From NCBI GenBank assembly GCA_036502005.1, contig DASXZH010000075.1:1-64000 (forward strand): DNA of 64,000 bases, given 5' to 3'. Both the position numbers and the translations under genes were made by a program. Origin of the DNA: DASXZH01 sp036502005 (GTDB lineage: Bacteria; Armatimonadota; Fimbriimonadia; Fimbriimonadales; Fimbriimonadaceae). Under the pieces are notes generated by a model. The model was not told the DNA's origin. It saw only the letters and a program-made list of their open reading frames with translations, and did no database searches. Of the stretch, positions 8,030 through 17,213 are shown one piece after another (position 1 is the first letter of the stretch; every line of letters begins with the position of its first letter).

Positions 8030-8722
8030 ATGGCACATTCTCCTTCCGATCATGGCTCTGGGCATAAGCACGGCATTGTGCACTACTTGGAAGGCGGAGA
8101 TGGCGTCGCTCACGTCATTGTTGCGCTGTTTTTGCTCCTCCTGTCGCTCTGCATCATCGGCTACGGCACGTACAGTTTCGTTGCGGACCTGACGCAGCTA
8201 AAACCAGCAGTGACCCAAAACCAAGAGACAGGGAAACCCCTGATTAGTGCGCAGACTACCCCGGCGCAGGAAAACTCAAACACAACCTCAGAGCCCGGCG
8301 CGGCTACAAATAAATCTCCCGAAAAAACAGAAGAGCCACAGCCATTTGCCGAGAGATTTGGAGAGATCGCCCTAACCTTCTTAAGCGATCTCTTATTTGG
8401 CGTCGTCGTTCTGGAGCTTCTTAGCACCATCCTAACCTATATTCAGGCCCGAAATTTAGAAGCGACCATTAAAGACTTCCTCGTCGTCGCTCTCATTTCC
8501 AGTATTCGAAAAATACTTTTAATTGGCGCTCAATCCTCTTTGGAAAAGAGCACGGCAAACGAGTTCACAATGGAAGCGACGGGCACTGTCGTCAGCATTC
8601 TCGGCATTCTCCTGCTTATCGCGGGCCTTCTACTTCTCGACAGAAGAGCCAAGGCCAAAGCTGCGGAAGAAGCCGAAGCGGCGGCGGCACTAAAAGTTAC
8701 GGCAGACCTCGAAACGGCCTGA
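8030..8722 (+). CDS. PsiE-family (phosphate-starvation-inducible E-like) membrane protein
   Basis: A 230-residue membrane protein. A first membrane helix lies at about residues 27-52 (VIVALFLLLLSLCIIGYG). A low-complexity, Pro/Ser/Thr/Gln-rich loop follows (about residues 60-108). The C-terminal half is typical PsiE: DLLFGVVVLELLSTILTY, then IKDFLVVALISSIRKILL, and a final helix before an alanine- and glutamate-rich tail. The family's role is unclear; the name comes from the E. coli phosphate-starvation gene. The histidine-rich N-terminus (HSPSDHGSGHKHG) might bind metal. It ends one base before the convergent ABC permease stop, so the two genes run tail to tail. Confidence 0.75.
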   Translation: MAHSPSDHGSGHKHGIVHYLEGGDGVAHVIVALFLLLLSLCIIGYGTYSFVADLTQLKPAVTQNQETGKPLISAQTTPAQENSNTTSEPGAATNKSPEKTEEPQPFAERFGEIALTFLSDLLFGVVVLELLSTILTYIQARNLEATIKDFLVVALISSIRKILLIGAQSSLEKSTANEFTMEATGTVVSILGILLLIAGLLLLDRRAKAKAAEEAEAAAALKVTADLETA

Positions 8723-8723
8723 C

Positions 8724-9575
8724 TTACTTGAAGCCACTGGTCGCAATGCCCTGGATAAACACCCGTTGGGCAAAGATAAACACAATCAAAACGGGCAAAA
8801 TCACCAACAGGGTCGCTGCCATGAGCAGGTTCCACGGCGTTCCGCCGTGTTGGGTTTGATAGTTTTGCAAACCCAGCGATAGCGTAAACGTCTTCTGATC
8901 GACCAGATAAATCATGGGGCCCAAGAAGTCGTTCCAGGCGCCCATAAACGTAAACAGGGCCACCACCACTAGAGCCGGCTTCGAGAGCGGCAAAATGATG
9001 TCCGTAAATATCCCAAACTCGCTGCAGCCATCGATCTTAGCCGCTTCCGAAAGTTCTCCGGGCAGAGATTTAAAGAACTGGCGCAACAGGAAAATCGAAA
9101 ATGCATTGCCAAAGAACATGGGCACCCAAAGCGGCTTAAACGTTCCTATCCACTCCAGCGATTTGAAAAGCCCAAAGGTGGGCACCATGAGCACGGGAAA
9201 TGGCACCATCATGGTGGCTAGCGTTACCGCAAAGAAGAAGTCCCGCCCCGGCCACTTCAGCCGAGCAAAGGAATAGGCCACCAGGGAATTAGCGATCACC
9301 GCTCCGCACACGGAGAGGAGGGTGATGATGACTGTATTGCGCAAGTAAACAAGGAATGGCGTAAAGCCGACCTCACTCCTGCCGTAATCGATCGCCTCGC
9401 GAAAGTTGCCCCACATAATCTTCGAGGGGATCCAGTGCGGAGGATTGGTCATTGTCTCCTGGGCCGGCTTAAGGGCAGTGGAGAGCATCCATAGCGCAGG
9501 CATAATGAAAATGAGCGTGAGAATCACGAGCACCATGTGGGTGGAGATTGTTTTCCAAACCTTGTTTCCCGTCAT
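8724..9575 (-). CDS. ganQ: Sugar ABC transporter permease (MalG/GanQ-like)
   Basis: A 283-residue inner-membrane permease of the carbohydrate uptake type CUT1. Six hydrophobic segments are visible, beginning with MVLVILTLIFIMPALWMLST. The EAA loop that contacts the ATPase reads ELSEAAKIDGCSEFGIF, near residue 190. The start at 9575 shares its A with the upstream permease stop (TGATG), so they are translationally coupled. It is the last gene of the minus-strand galactan operon. No ATP-binding subunit is present in the locus, so a shared MsmX/UgpC-type ATPase elsewhere is expected. The gan symbol rests on the neighbouring GH53 and GH42 enzymes; by sequence alone it is just a MalG-type permease. 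Confidence 0.9.
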   Translation of the reverse strand: MTGNKVWKTISTHMVLVILTLIFIMPALWMLSTALKPAQETMTNPPHWIPSKIMWGNFREAIDYGRSEVGFTPFLVYLRNTVIITLLSVCGAVIANSLVAYSFARLKWPGRDFFFAVTLATMMVPFPVLMVPTFGLFKSLEWIGTFKPLWVPMFFGNAFSIFLLRQFFKSLPGELSEAAKIDGCSEFGIFTDIILPLSKPALVVVALFTFMGAWNDFLGPMIYLVDQKTFTLSLGLQNYQTQHGGTPWNLLMAATLLVILPVLIVFIFAQRVFIQGIATSGFK

Positions 9576-10453
9576 CAGTTGCTCCCGTAGTGAACGTGCC
9601 GATCCGAAAACCGAATGGCAAACAAGGTTAGGATGAGAGTGACAACGAACATCACCCAAGCGATGGCGCTGGCATAGCCCATTCGCTGATAGTTAAACGC
9701 GTTATCGTAGAGGTAGCTCGTTACGAAGTAAGTGGACCTTGCCGGTTGGCCGTCCGGAAACATCACGTAAGGAACCGCGAACAACTGGATTGCCCCAATG
9801 ATCCCCATAATCACGTTGAAGAGAATGACCGGCGATAGCATCGGCAGTGTGACGTTTTTCGTCTTCTGCCACAGTCCGGCGCCATCGAGTTCGGAAGCTT
9901 CGTAAAGTGAGGCAGGCACATCTTGCAGACCGGCCAAATACAAAATCATCGCCTGGCCACAGCCCCATATGGCTATAAGAACGAGGGTCCATTTTGTCCA
10001 GGTGGGATCGCCGAGCCAGTTTGGCGGCGTTAACCCAAGCTTTCGAAACGGTGTGTTGAGCACTCCATAATCGCCGTTGAAGATCCAGAGAAAAAGCGTG
10101 CCCTGGGCAACCATCGGGACCAGCGAAGGCATAAAGAACATGGCCCGATAAAAAGCCATCCCCTTCACCTTTGTATTGAGCAGAAGGGCCAATCCTATCG
10201 CCACCACCGTCATGAGTGGGACCGCCCCTATCAGATAGAGCAGAGTGTTCTTCATGGTTCCCCAAAACACGCTATCCCCCGCGAGCTCCTGATAATTGGC
10301 GAGCCCTATATAACGAGGAGGGTTAAGAACTGAGTAGCTTGTGAACGAATATCTGAGGGAGGCAACCACCGGGTAAAGCAGAAATACGCAGAAGCCAATG
10401 ATCCAAGGGGAGGCGAACAGTAAGCCAATTCGGAGGTCTCGGCTTTTGCTCAC
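9575..10453 (-). CDS. ganP: Sugar ABC transporter permease (MalF/GanP-like)
   Basis: A 292-residue permease partner of the following MalG-type gene. I choose the GTG at 10453: it overlaps the binding-protein stop as GTGA and has AGGGG seven bases upstream. An ATG at 10492 would overlap that gene by 43 bases. Membrane segments begin with LLFASPWIIGFCVFLLYPVV. The EAA loop reads ASLYEASELDGAGLWQK near residue 200. It forms the heterodimeric channel of a CUT1 importer, moving oligosaccharides delivered by the binding protein. Gene order binding protein, MalF, MalG matches Bacillus ganS-P-Q. Confidence 0.9.
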   Translation of the reverse strand: MSKSRDLRIGLLFASPWIIGFCVFLLYPVVASLRYSFTSYSVLNPPRYIGLANYQELAGDSVFWGTMKNTLLYLIGAVPLMTVVAIGLALLLNTKVKGMAFYRAMFFMPSLVPMVAQGTLFLWIFNGDYGVLNTPFRKLGLTPPNWLGDPTWTKWTLVLIAIWGCGQAMILYLAGLQDVPASLYEASELDGAGLWQKTKNVTLPMLSPVILFNVIMGIIGAIQLFAVPYVMFPDGQPARSTYFVTSYLYDNAFNYQRMGYASAIAWVMFVVTLILTLFAIRFSDRHVHYGSN

Positions 10454-11775
10454 TTCGCATCCCCTAGTATCTGTGTTCGATAGAGTTGCCATTGTCCTTC
10501 AAGCCGATTTTGGGCATCGTCCAGCGCCTGCTTAGCAGACTTCTGATCTGTGTTTATTTCCTGTGCGGCCACGCTGATCTCGTTCCTGATCTGCGGGAAA
10601 ATGCCAATCTGTGGGGCGGGGATCACATTGCTGGAACGGGCCATGTGGTCCAAATAACGAATCTCGCGATTCTGGTGAGTTTTGAAAAAGTTTTCACTCA
10701 CTTTTGCCAAGGCAGTGTTCTTCCCTTGAGCCGCGCATAGCCGCTCCATCACATCTTGCCTTTGGATGAATTTCACAAACTCAAACGCCTCCTTCGGGTG
10801 CTTTGTCCCCCGAGGAATGACCAAAACATCCTCATTAATAAAGGCGTGGTTTGCCAATTCTGGATGATCCTTAGGATACGGAAATGGCACAACGAACCAA
10901 GGAAAAGTCTTGTGAGCCCCGTTGATGTATCCGGCTTTCCAAACGCCGTTGATCTCACAGGCGGTCTTCCCATCCAAAAAAGGATCTTGCGGCGTCGCAA
11001 AAGCGCCGAATCCGCTTTGGAAACTGGCTATGGTTTGCGCTCCAAGGTTTTTTGGAAAAAGGGCCGTCCATTCAAATGCCTTCAAATTCTCGGGCGAGTT
11101 TATAGTTAGCTTATCGCCTACGAAGAGCTTGCCCCCGAATAGGGGGCCCCAGGCCCACGGGTACCACCCAGGGCTTGCCGGAAGAAATCCAGCCATTTTC
11201 AGCGTTCCGTTAGAGTTCTTAGTTGAAATCTTGAACATAAGGTCGTCGAAAGCTTCGATAGTCTTCGGGAAGGTTTCCTGGGTGGCGTATTCCTTTGGGA
11301 CCAAGTCCGCGCGGACATAGAGGCAAATAACGCTGGGGGTGCTTGGCAACGCCCAAAGCCTATCGTGATAGACAAGGCCATCATAAAAGCTGGGAATGTA
11401 GTCACTTGCCTTAACATTGTTTTGGGCGGCCAGGTCCGTAAGGTCAGTCAGGGCTTTCGCGTCGGCGAACTGGGCCACCTGGTCTTGCCAAATCCCCGCG
11501 ACATCGGGAGGGTTGCTGCCTGCGGCAGCAAGCAGCGTCTTTTTATCGATGTCGCTGATGCTGAGGTATTGAACGAAAATGCGATTCTGCGAGGCATTGA
11601 AATCGTTAACGGCCCTCTGCATGGCTTCGCCTTCGGCACCCGTCCACTTTTCCCAATAGACAACCGTAACTTTTCCGCTCTCACCCTGTCTCGAAACAGC
11701 CATGTCGCCGTAGACCGCGGCGGCCACGACAACAGCCCCGACAGCGAGCAGCGAAAGACCCAGCTTCGTAGTCAT
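10450..11775 (-). CDS. ganS: Extracellular sugar-binding protein of ABC importer (GanS/CycB-like)
   Basis: A 441-residue cluster-B substrate-binding protein. The N-terminal 22 residues (TKLGLSLLAVGAVVVAAAVYG) form a signal peptide or membrane anchor; no lipobox cysteine is visible. The mature part begins VTVVYWEKWTGAEGEAMQ, the usual MalE-type opening, and later has LPSTPSVICLYVRADL and DVLVIPRGTKHPKEAFEFVK, both typical of the family. It would bind galacto-oligosaccharides released by the GH53 enzyme, which is inference from context. It starts 6 bases after the GH42 stop and couples through GTGA to the first permease. Confidence 0.9.
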   Translation of the reverse strand: MTTKLGLSLLAVGAVVVAAAVYGDMAVSRQGESGKVTVVYWEKWTGAEGEAMQRAVNDFNASQNRIFVQYLSISDIDKKTLLAAAGSNPPDVAGIWQDQVAQFADAKALTDLTDLAAQNNVKASDYIPSFYDGLVYHDRLWALPSTPSVICLYVRADLVPKEYATQETFPKTIEAFDDLMFKISTKNSNGTLKMAGFLPASPGWYPWAWGPLFGGKLFVGDKLTINSPENLKAFEWTALFPKNLGAQTIASFQSGFGAFATPQDPFLDGKTACEINGVWKAGYINGAHKTFPWFVVPFPYPKDHPELANHAFINEDVLVIPRGTKHPKEAFEFVKFIQRQDVMERLCAAQGKNTALAKVSENFFKTHQNREIRYLDHMARSSNVIPAPQIGIFPQIRNEISVAAQEINTDQKSAKQALDDAQNRLEGQWQLYRTQILGDAK

Positions 11776-11781
11776 CTATCC

Positions 11782-13812
11782 TTATGCTATCAGTTCTCTG
11801 GATTTAGTGAGGACTGCCGCGTTATAGGGAGCAATGCTGATGCTTCCCCACTTCTCGCTGGTTATTACTGTCGGCTCGGAAAGGGTGTTTAGCAAAAACA
11901 GCGTCTCGGAATCTTCGGCTTCCCTTTTCTTTGCCATCACGCCCATCGGAAGCTCGAAATCCACAACCGAAGAGACTCCCGCAGCTCTAGCCAACTTGGA
12001 AAGGAGCACATCCAGCAAGGCTGTCTCCGTGCGAGCGGCAAGATAATAAGCGACCCCGGCGCCAAATTTATTTCCTGTAACAGCCGGGCTTCCGGCGTAA
12101 AACTCACCCCGGAACACTGCCAACGGCTCCGCCGTGGTGGGGTGGACGATTTCACAGAACTCGGTGGCCTGAAACTGTCCCGCAACACCTAGGGAGTTTT
12201 CTCCCAAGAAGTCCACCGAATTGGTTTGATCTTTATAGAGAGCATCTAATTCCTCGCTGGTGAGACCAAGGAGTTCCGACCAAGGCGCCAAGAACCCTCC
12301 CTCAAAGACGAGGCTGTTTTCATCAACCCACCCCGAAAGGTAGGTGGTGAGAAAATGCCCGCCATTCTTTACAAACCGTTTGACTTCTTCGATAAAGGTT
12401 GGCCGAAGGCTATAAGCCATAGGCGCGACCACCAGCTTATATCGATCCAGAGAATCGTCTTGCCCGACGATGTCGACAGAAACTCCGGCCTTTATCAAGG
12501 CCCGATAAAAATCGGGAACAGTTTCCTCGTATTTCTTGTCCCCTTGGATCGGGCCGCAAGCGGCTTCCAGCGCCCAACGGTTCTCCCAATCGAAAAGCAG
12601 CGCCACCTCGGATTTCACCGTGCTACCGGCCAAGTTATTAAAGGTATCGAGCTCAATACCTACTTCGCAGACTTCATCGAAAATTCGTGTGTTTGAACCT
12701 GAATGGCTTACCACCGCCCCGTGAAACTGCTCTTGCCCGCCCCGGGACTGTCGCCACTGAAAGTATTGCAGCCCATCCGCGCCGTGAGCCAGAGCGTGAA
12801 GGCTCTCAAACCGGTGCATACCCGGCCTCTTGAGGGCCATTACGTCGTACCAGTTGGCAGAACTAGGCGTGTATTCCATCAGGAGCCACGGCTTATCCGG
12901 TTTAAGGGACCTCATCAGGTCATGGCGAAAACCAACCGTGATCCAAGTTTGAGGATCGGTAAGCGGCTTTTTGGGAGCCGGGTAACTGTCCCAAGAAATG
13001 AAGTCCAGGTGCTTGGCCATTTTCCGATAGTCGAGGCCTGGATAGGTGCCCATCATGTTGGTGGTGATAGGAACGTCTGGCGTTAGCTCGCGCAATGGCT
13101 CCGCTTCGCTCAGCATAAAGTCGATCGTCTGATCTGTTACGAAGCGCTTCCAATCGACTGTTAAACCCTGCACCGCGGTTTCGCCATAAGGCGTTCCAGG
13201 TGGATCGATCTCGTCCCAGCTTCCGTAGGTGTGACCCCAAAACGCGGTCCAATAAGCGTGGTTCAAGGCGCCAAGATCGTTGTTAAATTTGGATCGCAGC
13301 CATTCCCTGAACTGCTCGATGCTGTCCTGGCTGTAATCCTCGCCGTTGTATTCATTAGAAAGGTGCCAGGCCAAAAGCCGCGGATGGTTACCATATCGCT
13401 CGGCTAGCTTTCGGTTGATTTCCCGCGTTTTTTCTCGGTACAAAGCCGAGCCGATGTTGAAGTTGACCCTGTTTCCATGTCTCTGCCGCACACCATTAGG
13501 GCGCGTACGCAACGTCTCCGGATACTTGTTGGAAAACCACGCGGGAGGCGCCGCGCTCGGAGTCCCGAGGATGAACCACCGCTCCCCTTTCGTCAGCTTG
13601 TCAACAACTTCATCGAACCAGCCAAAGTCATAAACTCCCTCACTCGGTTCCAGCTTTGCCCATGCAAACATCCCCATCGTCGCCACCGTGAAACGGGATT
13701 TCTGCATCAAACGCACATCTTCATCCCAAATCTCCGGAGTCCACTGCTCAGGGCAATAATCTCCGCCGTGCCAAAGACTAGGAAATTTAGGGTTTATATA
13801 TGATTTGCGCAT
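11782..13812 (-). CDS. ganA: GH42 beta-galactosidase
   Basis: A 676-residue enzyme that removes terminal beta-galactose from oligosaccharides. The catalytic barrel fills the first 390 residues: WHLSNEYNG holds the acid/base E154 and PWLLMEYTPSS the nucleophile E313. SLWHGGDYCPEQW at the N-terminus is a classic GH42 opening. A trimerisation domain follows (FNNLAGSTVKSEVALLFDWE, then the YKLVVAPMAYSLRP region) and a short C-terminal beta domain ends the protein. No signal peptide, so it works inside the cell on imported galacto-oligosaccharides. It lies five bases after the GH53 stop. Length and motifs are complete; close relatives also act on arabinosides, but the GH53 neighbour favours galactan. 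Confidence 0.93.
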   Translation of the reverse strand: MRKSYINPKFPSLWHGGDYCPEQWTPEIWDEDVRLMQKSRFTVATMGMFAWAKLEPSEGVYDFGWFDEVVDKLTKGERWFILGTPSAAPPAWFSNKYPETLRTRPNGVRQRHGNRVNFNIGSALYREKTREINRKLAERYGNHPRLLAWHLSNEYNGEDYSQDSIEQFREWLRSKFNNDLGALNHAYWTAFWGHTYGSWDEIDPPGTPYGETAVQGLTVDWKRFVTDQTIDFMLSEAEPLRELTPDVPITTNMMGTYPGLDYRKMAKHLDFISWDSYPAPKKPLTDPQTWITVGFRHDLMRSLKPDKPWLLMEYTPSSANWYDVMALKRPGMHRFESLHALAHGADGLQYFQWRQSRGGQEQFHGAVVSHSGSNTRIFDEVCEVGIELDTFNNLAGSTVKSEVALLFDWENRWALEAACGPIQGDKKYEETVPDFYRALIKAGVSVDIVGQDDSLDRYKLVVAPMAYSLRPTFIEEVKRFVKNGGHFLTTYLSGWVDENSLVFEGGFLAPWSELLGLTSEELDALYKDQTNSVDFLGENSLGVAGQFQATEFCEIVHPTTAEPLAVFRGEFYAGSPAVTGNKFGAGVAYYLAARTETALLDVLLSKLARAAGVSSVVDFELPMGVMAKKREAEDSETLFLLNTLSEPTVITSEKWGSISIAPYNAAVLTKSRELIA

Positions 13813-13817
13813 TGAAG

Positions 13818-14888
13818 TTAGTTTTTACCGCCGATGGTATCTACTGCGGGTAAAGCTTTGCCATCCTTATTGAAAGTTGCGAGAACATCCCAAGGGATTG
13901 ACCTTTGTGGAGTTGAGATCCAAGTCGGCGCCCAGTAGAAAATTCCGCTCCCGTAACCGCCCGAATCTTGTTTGGTAATGTCGATGACCTGCTTCAGAAA
14001 CTGCGATTGGCCCAAGGGAGTGGCTGGATATCCAGATTCAAGCTTTGAAAGAATTTCGGAAAAGTGGCCCGGAACATCGGCCGTCCACGGATAGGCCGTT
14101 TCCGCTATGTAGATTGGTTTCTTGTAACGCGGCCCAAGGTCGGCTAGGTTCGCTTTTAGCGCGCTAAGGTGGCCATGCCAAAAAGGATAATAGGATAGCC
14201 CGATCACGTCAAAATCGACTCCATATGGAGCAAGGTGATCGAACCACCAAACCGCGCCAGAGTTGTCGCCACCCCGCTCCAAATGGATCATCGTTAAGAT
14301 GTGGTTTGCGCCTTGCCCATCATGAACGCCCTGGATTCCCGCCTTCAACAGAGTCGATAGCCGCTGCCATTCGTTCGGATCGGCAGAGGTAATCTTTCCG
14401 TCGGGCCACAGCATGCCTGCTCCGATCTCGTTGCCAACCTGAACCATGTAAGGTGGCGTTCCATGGGCCACAAGTTTAGAAACGACTTCTTTTGTATAGT
14501 CGTGAACCGCTTTTGCCAAGTCCTCGAAGGAAAGATTCTTCCAAGCTGCCGGCTTGTACTGCTTGCCGGGGTCAGCCCAATAATCCGAATAGTGAAAATC
14601 GATGCCAACCATTAGGCCGGCTGCCTTGGCCCTCTTGGCCATGGCAAGGGTATGGCTTTCGTCACAAAAGCCGTCTTTTGGGTTATTCCAGATTCGAAGC
14701 CTTATGTAGTTCCAACCCGCCTGTTTAAGCAGCTTCAGTGGATCTTCTTGTTGGCCCTTGTAGAAGTATTTGGCACCTGCCGCTTCCTCCTCCGGGATTT
14801 CAGAGACATCGCCTCCGCGTAAGAAAGGTCGTTGGCTAAAGCCAAGCTGCGCCGCGCAAATAACCAACAAAAAAAGAAGCCCTTTCAT
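13818..14888 (-). CDS. ganB: GH53 secreted arabinogalactan endo-beta-1,4-galactanase
   Basis: A 356-residue enzyme that cuts internal beta-1,4 bonds in type I (arabino)galactan. The ATG at 14888 gives an immediate signal peptide, MKGLLFLLVICAAQLGFSQ, so the product is exported. The mature part opens PFLRGGDVSEIPEEEA, then has YIRLRIWNNP and VGIDFHYSDYWADPGKQ, all GH53 hallmarks. VQVGNEIGAGMLWP holds acid/base E154; IYIAETAYPW holds nucleophile E263. It is upstream of GH42 and the importer, so polymer is cut outside, taken up and finished inside. Together they mirror Bacillus ganSPQAB with the enzymes placed first. No carbohydrate-binding module is seen. Confidence 0.95.
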   Translation of the reverse strand: MKGLLFLLVICAAQLGFSQRPFLRGGDVSEIPEEEAAGAKYFYKGQQEDPLKLLKQAGWNYIRLRIWNNPKDGFCDESHTLAMAKRAKAAGLMVGIDFHYSDYWADPGKQYKPAAWKNLSFEDLAKAVHDYTKEVVSKLVAHGTPPYMVQVGNEIGAGMLWPDGKITSADPNEWQRLSTLLKAGIQGVHDGQGANHILTMIHLERGGDNSGAVWWFDHLAPYGVDFDVIGLSYYPFWHGHLSALKANLADLGPRYKKPIYIAETAYPWTADVPGHFSEILSKLESGYPATPLGQSQFLKQVIDITKQDSGGYGSGIFYWAPTWISTPQRSIPWDVLATFNKDGKALPAVDTIGGKN

Positions 14889-14902
14889 AAAAGAATAAAA
14901 GC

Positions 14903-15133
14903 CTACTTCGCTCCCGCTTTCGCTTTGGCGTCCTCGATCATCTTCTCCTTCTGAGTTGGGGTCATTGGGCTCGAGTTGATCCATTTGATCTTGTCGTCCA
15001 GGCTCATGCTATCAAGCTTTTTTTGATACTCGGCAGGCGATGGCCCGGCCGGCGCATCACCGATGCCAGAGCATCCAACAGCGCTGTATCCCAATGCACA
15101 AAGCGCCCCAACAGTTAAAAATGTTTTTCGCAT
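14903..15133 (-). CDS. Small putative lipoprotein in the galactan operon
   Basis: A 76-residue protein. MRKTFLTVGALCALGYSAVGC is a lipoprotein signal with cysteine at residue 21 (AVGC lipobox), so I start at the ATG at 15133 rather than the earlier one at 15163. The mature part of about 55 residues is helical and charged (EYQKKLDSMSLDDKIKWI, TPTQKEKMIEDAKAK). I do not recognise a family. It sits between the prepilin gene and the GH53 gene, 14 bases from the latter, and may tether or assist the galactanase at the membrane; this is inference from position only. Confidence 0.7.
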   Translation of the reverse strand: MRKTFLTVGALCALGYSAVGCSGIGDAPAGPSPAEYQKKLDSMSLDDKIKWINSSPMTPTQKEKMIEDAKAKAGAK

Positions 15134-15190
15134 ATTTTTGTAAAAAGGCAAGGTGGCTCGCATAACGCGAAGCCACCTTGCAAGGCGAAG

Positions 15191-16092
15191 CTATTGCTGG
15201 AAAGGAGGGCTTGCCTGATTCGTGCCCCAAAGCGGGTACATGGTTCCGCTCTTGGGATTTGAACCATCGTAGGGCCACAGGTTCCAAGCTGCTTCGTAAC
15301 CGTAGGGTTCGAGCTGCGTGTTTGCGTAGCTGTGTGCATGAGAATCGCAGAAGGCTACGTTAGTGGTTCCGTTGTGAAGGCCGGTGTAAGCCGAGCCCCA
15401 GAACGTCGAACCGGGCCAGATGGAGTTATCAAGCGGGAAGTCCGTAATGAGAACCGCTTTCGCGGGAGAGATGATGCCAACCGTCTCGCCGGCGGTTGGG
15501 AATCCGCCTCCGATATAGCCGGTCGATCCCACGGGAGCGTCTCCGGTATCCAGGTTTGCGCCCGCAATCGATCCTACTCCCGAAGAACTCGTACAGCCAG
15601 GGTTCCAACTCGATAGAACGGGATTGGGCAGGTAGTCCATTGGAGGATAGATATCGCTGAAATAGTTGTCGAGCCCTGAATCGTAGGCAGTGCCGTAAAT
15701 CGAAGTGCCTAGTCCGATGCAAGGGTCGCTCGGCGGGATCATCCAATAGTTGCCCGCGCCCCCGCGTCCTGCTCTACGTGCTGGGTTGTTCCCTGCGGAT
15801 ATGGGCTTGATGGGCATTTGAAAATGCCGCGACTCTTAACGTACGGCATCAAATAGGCCGCGAATAGATACCCGTGATATCCGTTAGAGGCTGGGATCCA
15901 GTTATCGTAATCGTTAGCATACAGATAAACCGCGGTGCCGATCTGCTTGAGATTGGATAGACAAGAAGTTTTCTTTGCGGCGGCCTTTGCCTGGGCAAAA
16001 ACCGGGAAGAGAATGGCCGCTAAAATCGCGATGATCGCGATTACGACGAGAAGTTCAATAAGCGTAAATGCGCTTTTTTTCTTTGGTTGCAT
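15191..16092 (-). pseudogene. DUF1559 prepilin-like protein, split by a -1 frameshift
   Basis: Two overlapping frames make one protein of about 300 residues. The first starts at the ATG at 16092: basic MQPKKKS leader, then FTLIELLVVIAIIAILAA, the type IV pilin/pseudopilin methylation helix, then SCLSNLKQIGTAVYLYANDY and FKCPSSPYP. It stops at 15739. The other frame resumes with GNYWMIPPSDPCIGLG and ends with the DUF1559 tail (VAFCDSHAHSYANTQLEPYG). The switch falls in the G-rich run around 15755-15765 and needs one extra base, so either a mutation or a sequencing error is likely. Such proteins are very numerous in Armatimonadota and often accompany sugar-uptake loci; their exact role is not known. 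It follows LacI and precedes the lipoprotein. Confidence 0.8.
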
Positions 16093-16150
16093 TTTTGAAT
16101 GACTCCGTTGTGACTGATTGCTTCGGTGCAAATGAATAGATATGAAATCA

Positions 16151-17173
16151 CTAGACCCTCGGAGAGCCAGAAGATTCGCGGATGACGAGTGAGACTGGAA
16201 GAACCGGGTGGGTATCCACAATATAGGCGCCCTCCAGGATCGAAATTAGTAAATCGGCAGCACGGCGGCCAAGGTCCGCAACACCCATATGAATGCTGCA
16301 GAGAGTAGGTTGGACGACGGTGGAATACCAAGTGTCGTCGTAGCCTACAATGGCCACATCTTTTGGTGATTCGAGACCGCATTCGCGGATCGCGTCAAGC
16401 GCTCCGTGAGCAGAAAGGTCGTTGGCCGCGAATATTGCGGTGGGCCGCTCACCTTCGGGGAGGGCCATCAATTTTAGGGTGGACTCTCTTCCGGTATTTC
16501 GATTGAAGTCGCCCGGCACCGATAATGCGGAGGAACCCGCGGCGGACATTGCGTCCTTGTATCCTTGCTCTCTCGGAAGAGTGGTTGAAACGCCAAACCG
16601 GCCGTGTAGATGTGCGATCTTAACGTGGCCAAGCTTTAAAAGGTGATTTGTTGCAAGTTTCCCACCTTCGTAGTCGTCCGACTTTATGTGGGGCCCGGTG
16701 GCGGTATCGTCTCCCAGAATCGTCGCCACCGGAATGCCTTGCCTCTCGCATTCTTCGTAAATGGGTGAGCTGCTGGGAGGGCTCACAAGCACCAAGCCAT
16801 CGATTCGCTTATCAATCATGCGGGCCGCACGAAGGCCCTGGTTCTCAGCGGTGGCCGTGTAGAGCATCACGTTGTATCCACGAGCGGATGCCGCGCCCGT
16901 GATGCCATTAGCCACGAGAGTGTAAAACGGGTCGTGATCGGAATAGCCTTCAACACTTGGAAGCATGAACCCGATAACGTGGGTCCTTCCGGTAGCCAAG
17001 CTTCCCGCCAATGGGTTTCGGCGATACCCAAGTTCTTCAGCCGCTTGGAGGATTTTTTCTCGTGTGGCAGGACTCACGCCGAGGGTTTTGCTCTTTGCGC
17101 CATTAAGGGTCACGGAAACGGCGGCAATCGACGTCCCTGCCCTATTTGCAATGTCCAGCATCTTTGCACCCAT
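16151..17173 (-). CDS. LacI-family transcriptional repressor of the galactan locus
   Basis: A 340-residue regulator. The N-terminal DNA-binding domain is standard: MLDIANRAGTSIAAVSVTLN, then VSPATREKILQAAEELGY and a hinge ending at NPLAGSLATGRTHVIGF. The remainder is a periplasmic-binding-like sensor domain with DGLVLVSPPSSSPIYEECER, PTAIFAANDLSAHGAL and DVAIVGYDDTWYSTVVQPTL. Sugars bound there normally release the protein from its operator. A palindrome with the family's CG centre lies 41 bases upstream of the start (17214-17231) and suggests autoregulation. It is the first gene of the minus-strand galactan operon; the prepilin follows 58 bases later. The inducer is presumably galactose or a galacto-oligosaccharide. 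Confidence 0.92.
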   Translation of the reverse strand: MGAKMLDIANRAGTSIAAVSVTLNGAKSKTLGVSPATREKILQAAEELGYRRNPLAGSLATGRTHVIGFMLPSVEGYSDHDPFYTLVANGITGAASARGYNVMLYTATAENQGLRAARMIDKRIDGLVLVSPPSSSPIYEECERQGIPVATILGDDTATGPHIKSDDYEGGKLATNHLLKLGHVKIAHLHGRFGVSTTLPREQGYKDAMSAAGSSALSVPGDFNRNTGRESTLKLMALPEGERPTAIFAANDLSAHGALDAIRECGLESPKDVAIVGYDDTWYSTVVQPTLCSIHMGVADLGRRAADLLISILEGAYIVDTHPVLPVSLVIRESSGSPRV

Positions 17174-17213
17174 TGTCGTTATCCCACACCTTGAGTAAAT
17201 CGTTTAATTTTTA

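Noticed and set aside
15739..16221. DUF1559 gene starting at 16221
   Set aside because: The pilin-like leader MQPKKKS starts at 16092; the upstream residues run into the LacI gene and lack leader character.
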